A stretch of 64,000 nucleotides of DNA. Origin: Paraburkholderia nodosa DSM 21604. GTDB lineage: Bacteria > Pseudomonadota > Gammaproteobacteria > Burkholderiales > Burkholderiaceae. The DNA is taken from contig NZ_JAFA01000010.1 in assembly GCF_000519185.1 (NCBI RefSeq), forward strand, positions 86,785 through 150,784, written 5' to 3'. Under the pieces are notes generated by a model. That model ran no database searches. It was not told where the DNA came from and worked only from the letters and a program-made list of their open reading frames with translations. Shown here piece by piece: positions 1 to 8,742 of this stretch (its first letter is position 1; each line of letters starts with the position of its first letter). The position numbers were made by a program, and so were the translations under genes.

Positions 1-342
1 TATCCCGTGCTGAAAATGGCCTCGATGGTGGGCTCGTATCTGCCGGGCACGCCGGGCGGCCTGTTTGCGCCGTCGCTGGCGATCGGCGCGGGCATCGGCA
101 ACGTGCTGCACATGGTGTTCGGGCAGATGCAGTTGCCGATGCTGATCGCGCTCGGCATGGTCGGCTATCTGGCCGCCGTCACGCAGAGCCCGATCACGGC
201 GTTCGTCATCGTCATCGAAATGATCGATGGGCACGCGCTCGTGATCTCGCTGATGGCGACGGCGCTCGTGTCGAGCCAGGTATCGAAGCTGTTCGCGCCA
301 CCGCTGTACGAAGCTCTCGCGCATCGCTATCTAAAGCATTGA
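1..342 (+). CDS. ClC-family chloride channel/transporter, C-terminal part (5' end outside window)
   Basis: Reading frame 1 is open from the first base and ends at 342, so only the last 113 residues are present. The fragment contains GTPGGLFAPSLAIGAG, which matches the conserved ClC anion-selectivity region (GGxFAPxLAxG), followed by hydrophobic helices and an AVTQSPITAFVIVIEM segment typical of the final ClC membrane helices. No CBS domains follow, so this would be a short ClC protein ending soon after the membrane domain. ClC proteins move chloride or exchange it for protons across the inner membrane. Family assignment is firm; substrate and physiological role cannot be told from the fragment. 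Confidence 0.85.
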   Translation, partial: YPVLKMASMVGSYLPGTPGGLFAPSLAIGAGIGNVLHMVFGQMQLPMLIALGMVGYLAAVTQSPITAFVIVIEMIDGHALVISLMATALVSSQVSKLFAPPLYEALAHRYLKH

Positions 343-641
343 CGCGCGCGCCCGCGCTCACCCGTCCACGAAGCGTGACGGTTGACGATTCCGATCAGGC
401 CGCATCGACGCCGTGTCTGATCGCGCGCAGCGACGTCTGTTCGTCAAAACGGACGTCTACCCCGCCTGGCGTCGCTCGAGCCCTCCGCGCTCACCTGCCT
501 CCGGCAACCGAAAGAACACTTCACATCGTGAAATGCAACTTGAATTCCTGAAGCGGTGCCATTCCGCGTTATGAAAACATGTTCTACAGCACAAAAATTG
601 TTATCTATCTCATTGATAAATAACGAATAAATAAGTCATAT
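343..641. other. Intergenic region between ClC gene and aceA; no gene seen
   Basis: No convincing coding sequence is present. The first ~200 bases have ordinary high GC; from about 565 the sequence becomes strongly AT-rich (runs around TTATCTATCTCATTGATAAA near 601-620), as expected for an upstream promoter region. The short plus-strand frame at 339-551 has no ribosome binding site and no family resemblance. Confidence 0.5.
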
Positions 642-655
642 GTCTTATATAAGAC
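642..655. promoter_or_regulatory. Perfect 14-bp palindrome upstream of aceA (candidate operator)
   Basis: GTCTTATATAAGAC is a perfect inverted repeat. It lies just upstream of a plausible promoter: TTGCTG at 657-662 and TACAAT at 682-687, with a longish 19-nt spacer. Its position at about -55 to -42 relative to that promoter suits a regulator of the glyoxylate shunt. The regulator is not identifiable from the window. Confidence 0.5.
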
Positions 656-777
656 TTTGCTGCGACGCATCAGGAAGACCCTACAATTGAGCCATGCAGT
701 TCGCTTCGACATACGCGGCGGCACGCTGAACCGTTCATTCAATCGCGCTTTGCTCTTCGGAGACTCAGGAGATACAC

Positions 778-2358
778 ATGGCTCAATATCAAGACGACAT
801 CAAGGCAGTGGCTGGTTTGAAGGAGAAACAAGGCAGCGCCTGGAATGCCATCAATCCCGAATCTGCCGCCCGCATGCGGGCCCAGAACAAGTTCAAAACG
901 GGTCTGGACATCGCAAAGTACACCGCGAAGATCATGCGCGCCGACATGGCCGCCTACGATGCCGACCCGGCTAAGTACACCCAGTCGCTGGGATGCTGGC
1001 ACGGCTTCATCGGCCAGCAGAAGATGATCTCCATCAAGAAGCACTTCAACAGCACCGAGCGCCGCTACCTTTACCTGTCCGGCTGGATGGTGGCCGCGCT
1101 GCGCTCCGAGTTCGGCCCGCTGCCGGACCAGTCGATGCACGAAAAAACCTCCGTCAGCGCGCTGATCCGCGAGCTGTACACCTTCCTGCGCCAGGCCGAC
1201 GCCCGTGAACTGGGCGGCCTGTTCCGCCAGCTCGATGCCGCCGAAGGCGCTGCCAAGGCCGCGATCCAGGAAAAAATCGACAACCACGTCACGCACGTCG
1301 TGCCGATCATCGCCGACATCGACGCGGGTTTCGGCAACGCGGAAGCCACCTACCTGCTGGCCAAGCAGTTCATCGAAGCGGGCGCCTGCTGCATCCAGAT
1401 CGAAAACCAGGTGTCCGACGAGAAGCAGTGCGGCCACCAGGACGGCAAGGTCACCGTGCCGCACGAGGACTTCCTGGCCAAGGTCCGCGCGATCCGCTAC
1501 GCCTTCCTGGAACTGGGCGTGGACGACGGCGTCATCGTGACCCGTACCGACTCGCTGGGCGCTGGCCTGACCAAGCAGATCGCCGTGACCAGCACGCCGG
1601 GCGACCTGGGCGACCAATACAATTCCTTCCTCGATTGCGACGAAATTTCGGCCGACGCACTGGGCAACGGTGACGTCGTCATCAAGCGCGACGGCAAGCT
1701 GCTGCGTCCGAAGCGCCTGCCGAGCAACCTGTTCCAGTTCCGCGCCGGCACGGGCGAAGCACGCTGCGTCCTCGATTGCATCACCTCGCTGCAAAACGGC
1801 GCCGACCTGCTGTGGATCGAAACCGAAAAGCCGCATATCGCCCAGATCGCCGGCATGGTCAACGAGATTCGCAAGGTCATCCCGAACGCCAAGCTGGTGT
1901 ACAACAACAGCCCGTCGTTCAACTGGACGCTGAACTTCCGCCAGCAGGTATATGACGCGATGAAGGCCGCGGGCAAGGATGTGTCGGCCTACGACCGCGC
2001 CCAGCTGATGAGCGTGGAATACGACGAGACCGAACTGGCGAAGGCCGCCGACGAAAAGATCCGCACCTTCCAGGCCGACGCGTCGCGCGAAGCAGGTATC
2101 TTCCACCACCTGATTACGCTGCCGACCTACCACACTGCCGCACTGTCGACCGACAACCTGGCCCGCGAATACTTCGGCGACCAGGGCATGCTGGGTTATG
2201 TGGCTGGCGTGCAGCGTAAGGAAATCCGTCAGGGCATCGCCTGCGTCAAGCACCAGAACATGTCCGGCTCGGACATCGGCGACGACCACAAGGAGTATTT
2301 CAGCGGCGAAGCGGCGCTGAAAGCGGCGGGTAAAGACAACACGATGAATCAGTTCTAA
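778..2358 (+). CDS. aceA: Isocitrate lyase
   Basis: Cleaves isocitrate to glyoxylate and succinate, the first step of the glyoxylate shunt, in the cytoplasm; needed for growth on acetate, fatty acids and ketone bodies. The 526-residue protein has the lyase signature KQCGH at residues 216-220, with Cys218 as the catalytic cysteine, and the Mg-binding ADIDAGFGN segment around residue 180. Its length and the QDGK variant after the signature fit the long isocitrate lyase subgroup of Pseudomonas and Burkholderiaceae rather than the ~430-residue E. coli type. The start is supported by AGGAGA about 6 bases upstream of the ATG. It stands alone, ended by a strong terminator; malate synthase is not in the window. 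The acetoacetate/hydroxybutyrate operon 23 kb downstream would feed acetyl-CoA into this pathway. Confidence 0.97.
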   Translation: MAQYQDDIKAVAGLKEKQGSAWNAINPESAARMRAQNKFKTGLDIAKYTAKIMRADMAAYDADPAKYTQSLGCWHGFIGQQKMISIKKHFNSTERRYLYLSGWMVAALRSEFGPLPDQSMHEKTSVSALIRELYTFLRQADARELGGLFRQLDAAEGAAKAAIQEKIDNHVTHVVPIIADIDAGFGNAEATYLLAKQFIEAGACCIQIENQVSDEKQCGHQDGKVTVPHEDFLAKVRAIRYAFLELGVDDGVIVTRTDSLGAGLTKQIAVTSTPGDLGDQYNSFLDCDEISADALGNGDVVIKRDGKLLRPKRLPSNLFQFRAGTGEARCVLDCITSLQNGADLLWIETEKPHIAQIAGMVNEIRKVIPNAKLVYNNSPSFNWTLNFRQQVYDAMKAAGKDVSAYDRAQLMSVEYDETELAKAADEKIRTFQADASREAGIFHHLITLPTYHTAALSTDNLAREYFGDQGMLGYVAGVQRKEIRQGIACVKHQNMSGSDIGDDHKEYFSGEAALKAAGKDNTMNQF

Positions 2359-2379
2359 TACTCGTCAGCCCCAAGGCAA

Positions 2380-2411
2380 AACGCCAACCCATGCGGGTTG
2401 GCGTTTTTTTT
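2380..2411 (+). terminator. Rho-independent terminator of aceA
   Basis: Perfect 11-bp stem AACGCCAACCC / GGGTTGGCGTT around an ATGC loop, running into eight T residues, 21 bases after the aceA stop codon. Confidence 0.93.
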
Positions 2412-2497
2412 CGTCCGTCGCGATAGCTCGCGGGGACCCCGCCGCAGGAACGAAGAATGCGACTCCGGAGGGGATTCAACCACCGGAGCGCACAATC

Positions 2498-2716
2498 ATG
2501 TCCCATCGACTCAAAACAGGCGATCGCGTCACGTGGAACACCCCGGAAGGCATGGCGACGGGCACGGTCGTCCGCCGGATCATCAGGGATACGGAACTGG
2601 AAGGACACACTGTCGCCGCGTCGAAGGACGACCCGTATTACGAGGTCGAAAGCGAGAAAAACGGTGAGCACGCGGTGCAACCCGCCGAAGGACTGGAGAA
2701 GGTCCACAAGCACTGA
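2498..2716 (+). CDS. HVA1/DUF2945 Tudor-like small protein
   Basis: A 72-residue soluble, basic/acidic mixed protein beginning MSHRLKTGDRVTWNTPEG and containing GTVVRRI and YYEVESEKNGEHAV. This pattern matches the DUF2945 / hypervirulence-associated (HVA1) Tudor-like family of small beta-barrel proteins found in bacteria and fungi. Molecular function is unknown; members are often seen among stress genes. GGAG at 2485-2488 lies 9 bases upstream of the ATG, supporting the start. It follows the aceA terminator, so it has its own transcription unit. Confidence 0.75.
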   Translation: MSHRLKTGDRVTWNTPEGMATGTVVRRIIRDTELEGHTVAASKDDPYYEVESEKNGEHAVQPAEGLEKVHKH

Positions 2717-2997
2717 CCTGCGCGGGATTACAGGGTCGAGTTCGTCGCCAGGCGCATCGAGTTGTCGGCAACAGGTTCGGTTTGGCGTCGGCAGCAACAC
2801 ACTGTGAGCCTGATCGCTTTGAGGGACAGGCTCACTGTTCCCTGATACAACTCGAAACGTTCTGTGCACGATGAGTCGGTAAACTTCCCGTGCGGGCAAG
2901 CCCATGGCTTGCCGAAACGCACCGGTGCTACCCTCATAATCCTTTCCCTGGCACGCCGCCGCGCACCAGCGCCGGGGAATACGACCTGGAACCTATC

Positions 2998-3468
2998 GTG
3001 GACGACCGATTCGACCGACGCGAACTTTTGCTGCACCTTGGAGATGTTCTGGAGGCGATGCGCAACGTCGGCGCGACTCAACCCTTTTCGCCTGTTGCGC
3101 AGCTTGCGTCGCGCGAGCCTTCGTTGCAGGCGTTGCCCTTTCTGCAGCAGATGTCGCCTCGCATGCGTGCGAGAGATTTTCTTGAACGGGCCGCCAGTGC
3201 CTACGCGAGCTGGCCCAGGGCGCTATTGGAGACGGAACTCGATCGCATCGAGCTTGCCTCGACGGTGCGGCGCGCACTCTTCGCGGACGATCCGCAAGGT
3301 TGGGCATCGTACTCCGCCTACGTCAGGCAGAAGGTCAGCTGGTTCGGACTCGAGCTCGACGAGACGGCCCACATCTCGACACGGGTGAACGATCGTGACG
3401 ACGAGAACGGTGGAACATCGCAGTCATCTGCGATGAGGACGGGCTGGCCATGGCAGCCGATCGAGTAA
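2998..3468 (+). CDS. Conserved-looking hypothetical protein
   Basis: A 156-residue soluble protein with no family I recognise. It has helical, charged text (DDRFDRRELLLHLGDVLEAM, MSPRMRARDFLERA) and a polar C-terminus. The frame is open further upstream to an ATG at 2890, but the first 36 residues of that version are Pro/Thr/Arg-rich and look non-coding. I therefore chose the GTG at 2998, which has a weak GGA about 9 bases upstream. The start is uncertain. Codon usage with G/C in third positions favours this frame over the overlapping plus and minus frames. Confidence 0.5.
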   Translation: MDDRFDRRELLLHLGDVLEAMRNVGATQPFSPVAQLASREPSLQALPFLQQMSPRMRARDFLERAASAYASWPRALLETELDRIELASTVRRALFADDPQGWASYSAYVRQKVSWFGLELDETAHISTRVNDRDDENGGTSQSSAMRTGWPWQPIE

Positions 3469-3533
3469 GCTACGCGCCGCCGCTTCGCTAATGATCTCGC
3501 GCGCGAGATCGCACCACTTTCGAGGAGTTGTCC

Positions 3534-3941
3534 ATGCCGCTCGCTACCGCCACTGCCAGCCTTGCCGCCGACGCGCCCAACTACGTCGTCGCCATCGAGG
3601 CTGGCCGCCACCCGCTGACCGGCGACGAAGGCCCGCACGAAGGCGGCCAGGATCGCGGCCCCGCGCCATTCACGTTGGTGCTGTCCGGGCTCGCAGCGTG
3701 CACGGCCGCCACGCTGCGCATGTACATGCAGCGCAAGACCTGGCCAGCCGCCGCGATCGCCGTCGAGGTCAGCCTGCATGCGGATCACGACGGGGCCCAA
3801 TACATCCGCCGCGGCGTTGCAGTCGACGGACCGCTTGAGGAAGCGCAGCGCGCGCGCCTTGCCGAAATCTGCGAAAAGACACCAGTCACGCTCTTCATCA
3901 AGCGCGGCACGCGCATCGACACGACATTGCGCATTGCATGA
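3534..3941 (+). CDS. OsmC/Ohr-family protein
   Basis: A 135-residue member of the OsmC fold family, thiol peroxidases that reduce organic hydroperoxides in the cytoplasm. Both expected cysteines are present: one in LAACTAATLRMYMQRK, at the start of the long central helix, and one in EICEKTPVTLFI near the C-terminus. The Glu/Arg-rich segment before the first Cys also fits the family. GAGGAG lies 8 bases upstream of the ATG at 3534, so I prefer this start to the in-frame TTG two codons earlier. Subfamily (OsmC, Ohr or YhfA-like) cannot be fixed by eye; YhfA/OsmC-like is more likely than Ohr. Confidence 0.85.
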   Translation: MPLATATASLAADAPNYVVAIEAGRHPLTGDEGPHEGGQDRGPAPFTLVLSGLAACTAATLRMYMQRKTWPAAAIAVEVSLHADHDGAQYIRRGVAVDGPLEEAQRARLAEICEKTPVTLFIKRGTRIDTTLRIA

Positions 3942-4067
3942 CTAGCCAAGGCAGGCAACCCGGCGCTGGCAGTCCGTTTGCCATAACGGTGCCGGCGTGC
4001 TTTACTGGTTTCTAGTTTTGGCGCATCGCGCTGTGACCACCGCAACAAGCACCGTAGCCCCAATTTC

Positions 4068-4913
4068 ATGAATCAGTCTGGCGACTTCATCGTACGCACC
4101 ATGTCGGCCGACGAGGTGGCCCTGTCGGTCGAATGGGCTGCCGTAGAGGGCTGGAACCCCGGGCGGCACGACCCGCGCTGCTTCCGGGAAGCAGACCCGG
4201 ACGGTTTCTTCGTCGGCGTTTGGCGCGGCGAGCCGGTCGCGTGCCTCTGCGCCGCCGCCTACGACGACAGCTTTGGCTTCATCGGTCTCTACATCGTGAA
4301 ACCCGGATTTCGCGGCAAGGGCTTCGGCATGCGCATCTGGCAGCACGGCATGCGCTACCTGGGAGACCGTAACATCGGTCTCGATGGTGTCGTCGCCCAG
4401 CAGGCGAACTACGGGAAATCCGGGTTCCGGCTCGCGTACCGCAACATTCGCTATCAGGGGCGTGTGAGCGGCATCGGGTGCGCGTGCGTGGTGCCAGCCG
4501 AAGACGTGCCGTTCGAGCAGTTGCTTGCCTACGATCGCACCTGTTTTCCCGCGGCGCGCGAGCGTTTCCTCCGCGCCTGGATCGCGCAGCCGGATGCCGT
4601 TGCGCTCGCTACCGTCGACGCGGGCCGTGTCGCCGGATATGGCGTCGTGCGTCGCTGCGAGGCGGGCTGCAAGATCGGCCCGCTCTTCGCCGACGATGCG
4701 GACGTTGCCACGGGCCTCGTTCGCGCGCTGGCGGCGAGCATGCCCGGCGAGGTCATCGTGCTCGACGTGCCGGAAACGAACCCTGCGGCCATCGCGCTAG
4801 CAGAGCGGCACGGTATGACGAGCGTGTTCGAAACCGCGCGGATGTACACGAAAAGCGCGCCCGCGATTGCGCTCTATCGCGTGTTCGGGGTGACGTCGTT
4901 CGAGCTGGGTTGA
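4068..4913 (+). CDS. GNAT N-acetyltransferase with two tandem GNAT-like halves
   Basis: A 281-residue protein. The N-terminal half (about residues 8-135) carries the acetyl-CoA pyrophosphate loop GFRGKGFG inside the motif-A context FIGLYIVKPGFRGKGFG. The C-terminal half (about 140-275) resembles the Acetyltransf_18 domain found behind such GNATs, with VAGYGVVRRC and a late YTKSAPAIALYRVFGV strand. Members transfer acetyl groups to small amines or proteins; the substrate is unknown here. No strong ribosome site precedes the ATG. It converges with the AttH-like gene, only 15 bases away. Confidence 0.8.
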   Translation: MNQSGDFIVRTMSADEVALSVEWAAVEGWNPGRHDPRCFREADPDGFFVGVWRGEPVACLCAAAYDDSFGFIGLYIVKPGFRGKGFGMRIWQHGMRYLGDRNIGLDGVVAQQANYGKSGFRLAYRNIRYQGRVSGIGCACVVPAEDVPFEQLLAYDRTCFPAARERFLRAWIAQPDAVALATVDAGRVAGYGVVRRCEAGCKIGPLFADDADVATGLVRALAASMPGEVIVLDVPETNPAAIALAERHGMTSVFETARMYTKSAPAIALYRVFGVTSFELG

Positions 4914-4928
4914 TAGCGGTTGATCGCT

Positions 4929-6092
4929 CTAAAGCTCGAGCCGATGAACATAGCCCGTGAGTTCGAGATAGCCGCGTCCTAGCGGTTTTCCCGCGGGTTT
5001 CGCGGCGGTGTTTGCCGTGCCGGTGCTCGCCGCGTCCGCGGGAAACGCCGTCACCGCGCCCTCCCAGTACACCGCGCCGGTGGTCGCACGGCTGTCGAAC
5101 TCCTGATCGTCCATGAGCGGCACCAGCGTCAGATGCACGTCCTGCGCGTCGACGCGCATCGCCACCGGATACTGTGCGCCGGTATGCGGCGAACGCCACT
5201 GGCGCAGCGGCGTGAAGCGAATGCTATCGGGCGATAGCGTATGTGTGCTGCCATCGGCGGCGCGCAGCGTGCCGCCCGCCCAGAACTTGCGGCCGGCCTT
5301 GTCGCGAATCTGCAAGGCCATCAGCGCGCCGCCGTCATCGAAGTTGATGCCGATCCAGTCCCAGCCCACCGCATCCTGGGCGAGCGGTGCCGACGACCAT
5401 TCGTGATCGAGCCACGCCTGCCCTCGCACGTGCGCGGCGTTCCTGTTCGAATCATCACCGCGCTTGAGCACACCGTCGACTTGCAGCCACGGTACGCTGT
5501 AGTAGTAGCTCGCTTCGTCCGGCAGCGGACCTTTGCGGCTATACCCGCCTGCGCCGTTAACGAGCATCGGCTGCGTCGGCGCCAACGTGAAGGCGAACGC
5601 AAAGCCGGGCGTGGCGACGTTCAGGCGGTAGCGGCCGTCCGCGTTGCGCTCGAGCGACCAGTCTTCGATATGTACCGCCGTGTCCGCCTCGCTCGCATCG
5701 GCGAGACCAAAGCCGCGGCGCGCGATGCGCTGATCGTGCTGCAGGCTGCCCGCATGCGGATCGCTGAGCGCCACGTTGGCGAACAGCAGTTGATCCGGTG
5801 CGAAGCGGCTCGGGTTCGCGTCGTCGAGCGCGGGGCGCGAGCGGAAGAACGTCGCTTCGAAGCCCAGCGATGCATCGGCAGCCGCGGCCCCGTCGGCATC
5901 CGTTTGCAGCCAGCCGGTCACGTACCACCATTCGGTGCGATAGCTCGAATGCGCGCCATAGTCGCGCGGGAATACGAGCGGCTGTCCGCTCGTCACCGCG
6001 GGATAGTCGGGCATGCGCGCCCACGCAGCGCCTGGCAGCAGCGCGGCGAGCGGCCATGACAGGAACCTGTGCAGAAAGGTGCGCCGTCTCAT
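4929..6092 (-). CDS. AttH / carotenoid 1,2-hydratase-like secreted lipocalin-fold protein
   Basis: 387 residues beginning MRRRTFLHRFL, an Arg-rich then hydrophobic export signal followed by PGAAWA, so the mature protein is probably periplasmic. The body has RTEWWYVTGWL, YYYSVPWLQV, LDHEWSS and WDWIGINFDDGGALMALQIRD, the hallmarks of the CrtC/AttH family (predicted secreted hydrolase, twin lipocalin domains). I chose the inner ATG because it starts 4 bases after the permease stop codon; the 12-residue upstream extension overlaps the permease gene. This family is repeatedly found as the last gene behind an FtsX-type ABC exporter, as here, which suggests lipid or lipoprotein handling; the true substrate is unknown. 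Confidence 0.85.
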   Translation of the reverse strand: MRRRTFLHRFLSWPLAALLPGAAWARMPDYPAVTSGQPLVFPRDYGAHSSYRTEWWYVTGWLQTDADGAAAADASLGFEATFFRSRPALDDANPSRFAPDQLLFANVALSDPHAGSLQHDQRIARRGFGLADASEADTAVHIEDWSLERNADGRYRLNVATPGFAFAFTLAPTQPMLVNGAGGYSRKGPLPDEASYYYSVPWLQVDGVLKRGDDSNRNAAHVRGQAWLDHEWSSAPLAQDAVGWDWIGINFDDGGALMALQIRDKAGRKFWAGGTLRAADGSTHTLSPDSIRFTPLRQWRSPHTGAQYPVAMRVDAQDVHLTLVPLMDDQEFDSRATTGAVYWEGAVTAFPADAASTGTANTAAKPAGKPLGRGYLELTGYVHRLEL

Positions 6093-6096
6093 GGCG

Positions 6097-8739
6097 TCAC
6101 CAGTCGTCGCGCACGGCGCGCACCGCATCGACCGACATCGCGGCGCGTGAACTCAGGAGCGCCGTGAGCGCGGCGGCCACGACGACCGCCGAAGCCAGCG
6201 CGGCCAGCAACCCCCACGGCATGTGCACGCTCATCGTCCAGTGAAACGACTGCGGGTTGACGACATGCACGAGCACCATCGCGAGACTCAGGCCCAGCGT
6301 CAAGCCGGCAAGCACGCCGAGCAGCGCAACGAGCGCGCCCTCCATCGCGAGCATGATCGCGATCTGGCGGCGCGTCACGCCGATATGCCGCAGCATGCCG
6401 AACTCGCGCGTGCGGGCGAGCGCTTGCGACCCGAAGCTCGCGCCGACGCCGAACAGGCCGATGATCACCGCCACCGCTTCCAGCAGATACGTCACGGCGA
6501 AGCTGCGATCGAAAATCCGCAGGCTCGCCGCGCGGATCTCGCCGGGCTGCGCGAACTCGAGGCGCTGCCCGCCGTGCACGCTCTCGCGCAAGCGTGCGAT
6601 CGCCTGCGACGGCGCTACGCCCGGGTCGAGCCACAAGGCGGCATCGCTCACGCGCGTGTCGCGAGTCAGCCGGCGGTAGTCGCTCGCGTCGATCACGATG
6701 GCCCCGAACTGGCGTGCATAGTCGCGCCAGATGCCCGCCACCGTGAACGGCAAGCGCTGTCCCGCCAGCGGCAGCGTGATGTGCTGGCCTGTGTGCATCC
6801 CGTACAGATCGGCGGCCGCCTCGCTGATCCAGACCGGCGGCGGCTCGCCGGCTTGCGGCACACGAGGCGCCGTCGTCAGCGGCAGGCGCGCGGCGGGGTT
6901 ACGCGCATCGATGGGCCGCGCGAGCAGGCTCACGGGCGGCAAGCCAGCATTGAGCGAGATTTGCGTCGCGCGAAGAAATTCGGCGCGCGCAATACCGGGC
7001 GTGGCGGCGATGACTGCCTGATCGCCCGGCGAAAGGAATGCGCTGTCGCCGCCGGGCGAAGCGCGCAGATAGAGCGGCGCGGGCAGCAGCAACTGCAGCC
7101 AGTCGTCGACCGCTACGCGAAAGCTCGACACCATGATCGCCATCGCCGTCATCAGGCTGAAGCTCGTGACGATGCCCGCGAGCCCAATCGTCGCGCGGCC
7201 GGGGGCATTGGCGAGCTGCGCCAGCACGAGCTGCGGCAAGGCATGATTCGAGCGCGGCAGCACGGCGAACACGGCGCGCGCGAGCGCCGGCATCGCCAGC
7301 ACGCCGCCCAGCAACAACAGCGCGATGGAAAGATAGCCGAACACCGGCAAGCCAGCCACGGGCGGCAATAGCGCTACTACGAGCCCGGCGGCAATCGCGA
7401 GCAGTGCCGCCGTGACCGTGCGCTTCGTGCGCAGCCGGGCGGCCGGCGCTTCCTCGTCGCCCGCCTTCAGCGCCCGCGCGGGTCGCGCCCTCGCGGCTTC
7501 GAGCGCCGGCGCGAGACTGCCGAGCACCGACGCGGCCAGCCCCAGCGCAAAGAAGATCGCCGCGGGCATCGCATCGAAATGCACGCGCGGCTGCACCCCT
7601 TCGAAATAGCCGCCGCCCAGATCGCCGCCCGCATAGCGGAGCACGGCGGCCGCGAGCGCGAAGCCGACGGCAAGACCCGCTGCCGCACCGAGCACGCCGA
7701 GAATGGCGCCCTCCGAGACGACGAGCCACAGCACGCCACGCTGCGTCACGCCGATCGCGCGCAGCAGCGCAAACTGCGCACGGCGCCGCAGCACGGCGAG
7801 CGCCTGCATCGTGAAGACGAGGAACGCTCCCGTGAACAGCGCGACGAGCGCGAGTACGTTGAGATTCGCGCGATACGCACGCGAGAGCATCGAGGTGCGC
7901 TGCGCGTTGTCGCCCGGCGTGACGGCGGCGACACCCGCGGGCAAGCGCGGCGCGAGCGACTTCGCGAACACTTCGGCATCGACGCCAGGCTTGAGCTTGA
8001 TATCGATGCGCCCGAGCGTGCCGAGCCGCTGCAAACGCCATTGCGCGGCGCCGATGTCCATCACGCCGACGCGCACCGCATCGCCCGATGCGGGCAACAC
8101 GCCCGCGACGCGCAGCACGACCGAAGCGAGCCCGACCTGCACCGTGAGCGAGTCGCCGGGCTTGAGCGCGAGCCAGCTCAGCGCGGCCGGCGAGAGAAAT
8201 ACGGTGTCGGGGTCGAGCAGATCGAGCGTGGTGGCCTTCGTACCGTTCGTGCCATGCGCGCCGTTCGTGCGATCGGCCAGCTCCACGCGTCCAACGAGAT
8301 TCGGCGTGACATACCCAGCGCGAAACACATCGACGCCGAGCAGCTTCAACGACTCGTCCCGTCCCGCCACGCGCGCATCGACCTCGACCACGGGGCTTGC
8401 CGCGGCGACCTCGGGCAAACGGGCAATGCGCGGGTACAGCGCTTCATCGAAGCCCGCGCGCGGGCCGCGCAATTCGATATCGGCGTTGCCCATCAGCGAG
8501 TTGACGGTGGCCGACAGCTCGTTAAGCGCCGCGCGATTGATCAACTGCACGGCGTAGCCCATCGCGACGCCCGCCGCGATCGCGAGAATGCCGATCAGCG
8601 TGCGCAGCGGATGCGCGCGCATTTCACCGGCGATGAGCGCCGCGCCGACGCCGCCAGCGGGCAGGCGATTGCCCAGGCAACGCGACGCGCGCGATGCAGC
8701 AGCGTCGCGCGACGAACCCACGGCGCCGAACCAGCGCAT
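6097..8739 (-). CDS. FtsX-family ABC transporter permease (two MacB-like halves)
   Basis: 880 residues. A first transmembrane helix (TLIGILAIAAGVAMGYAVQL, about residues 48-67) is followed by a large extracytoplasmic domain. A cluster of helices with the FtsX signature (TMQALAVLRRRAQFALLRAIGVTQR, about 310-335) follows. A central pair of helices, a second periplasmic domain and a second FtsX helix set (REFGMLRHIGVTRRQIAIML) near the C-terminus complete it. This duplicated architecture matches AttF/AttG or LolC/E-like exporters that move lipids or lipoproteins rather than importing small solutes. It starts 3 bases after the ATPase stop and is followed 4 bases later by the AttH-like gene, so all three are co-translated. 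Confidence 0.9.
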   Translation of the reverse strand: MRWFGAVGSSRDAAASRASRCLGNRLPAGGVGAALIAGEMRAHPLRTLIGILAIAAGVAMGYAVQLINRAALNELSATVNSLMGNADIELRGPRAGFDEALYPRIARLPEVAAASPVVEVDARVAGRDESLKLLGVDVFRAGYVTPNLVGRVELADRTNGAHGTNGTKATTLDLLDPDTVFLSPAALSWLALKPGDSLTVQVGLASVVLRVAGVLPASGDAVRVGVMDIGAAQWRLQRLGTLGRIDIKLKPGVDAEVFAKSLAPRLPAGVAAVTPGDNAQRTSMLSRAYRANLNVLALVALFTGAFLVFTMQALAVLRRRAQFALLRAIGVTQRGVLWLVVSEGAILGVLGAAAGLAVGFALAAAVLRYAGGDLGGGYFEGVQPRVHFDAMPAAIFFALGLAASVLGSLAPALEAARARPARALKAGDEEAPAARLRTKRTVTAALLAIAAGLVVALLPPVAGLPVFGYLSIALLLLGGVLAMPALARAVFAVLPRSNHALPQLVLAQLANAPGRATIGLAGIVTSFSLMTAMAIMVSSFRVAVDDWLQLLLPAPLYLRASPGGDSAFLSPGDQAVIAATPGIARAEFLRATQISLNAGLPPVSLLARPIDARNPAARLPLTTAPRVPQAGEPPPVWISEAAADLYGMHTGQHITLPLAGQRLPFTVAGIWRDYARQFGAIVIDASDYRRLTRDTRVSDAALWLDPGVAPSQAIARLRESVHGGQRLEFAQPGEIRAASLRIFDRSFAVTYLLEAVAVIIGLFGVGASFGSQALARTREFGMLRHIGVTRRQIAIMLAMEGALVALLGVLAGLTLGLSLAMVLVHVVNPQSFHWTMSVHMPWGLLAALASAVVVAAALTALLSSRAAMSVDAVRAVRDDW

Positions 8740-8742
8740 CGC

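Noticed and set aside
739..2289. 516-codon open frame antisense to aceA
   Set aside because: High-GC coding DNA commonly leaves the opposite strand open; text is Val/Gly/Ala/Arg-rich without domain features, and aceA is certain.
2890..2997. Longer N-terminus for the hypothetical gene at 2998
   Set aside because: The added 36 residues are Pro/Thr/Arg-rich and unlike coding text; no ribosome site at 2890.
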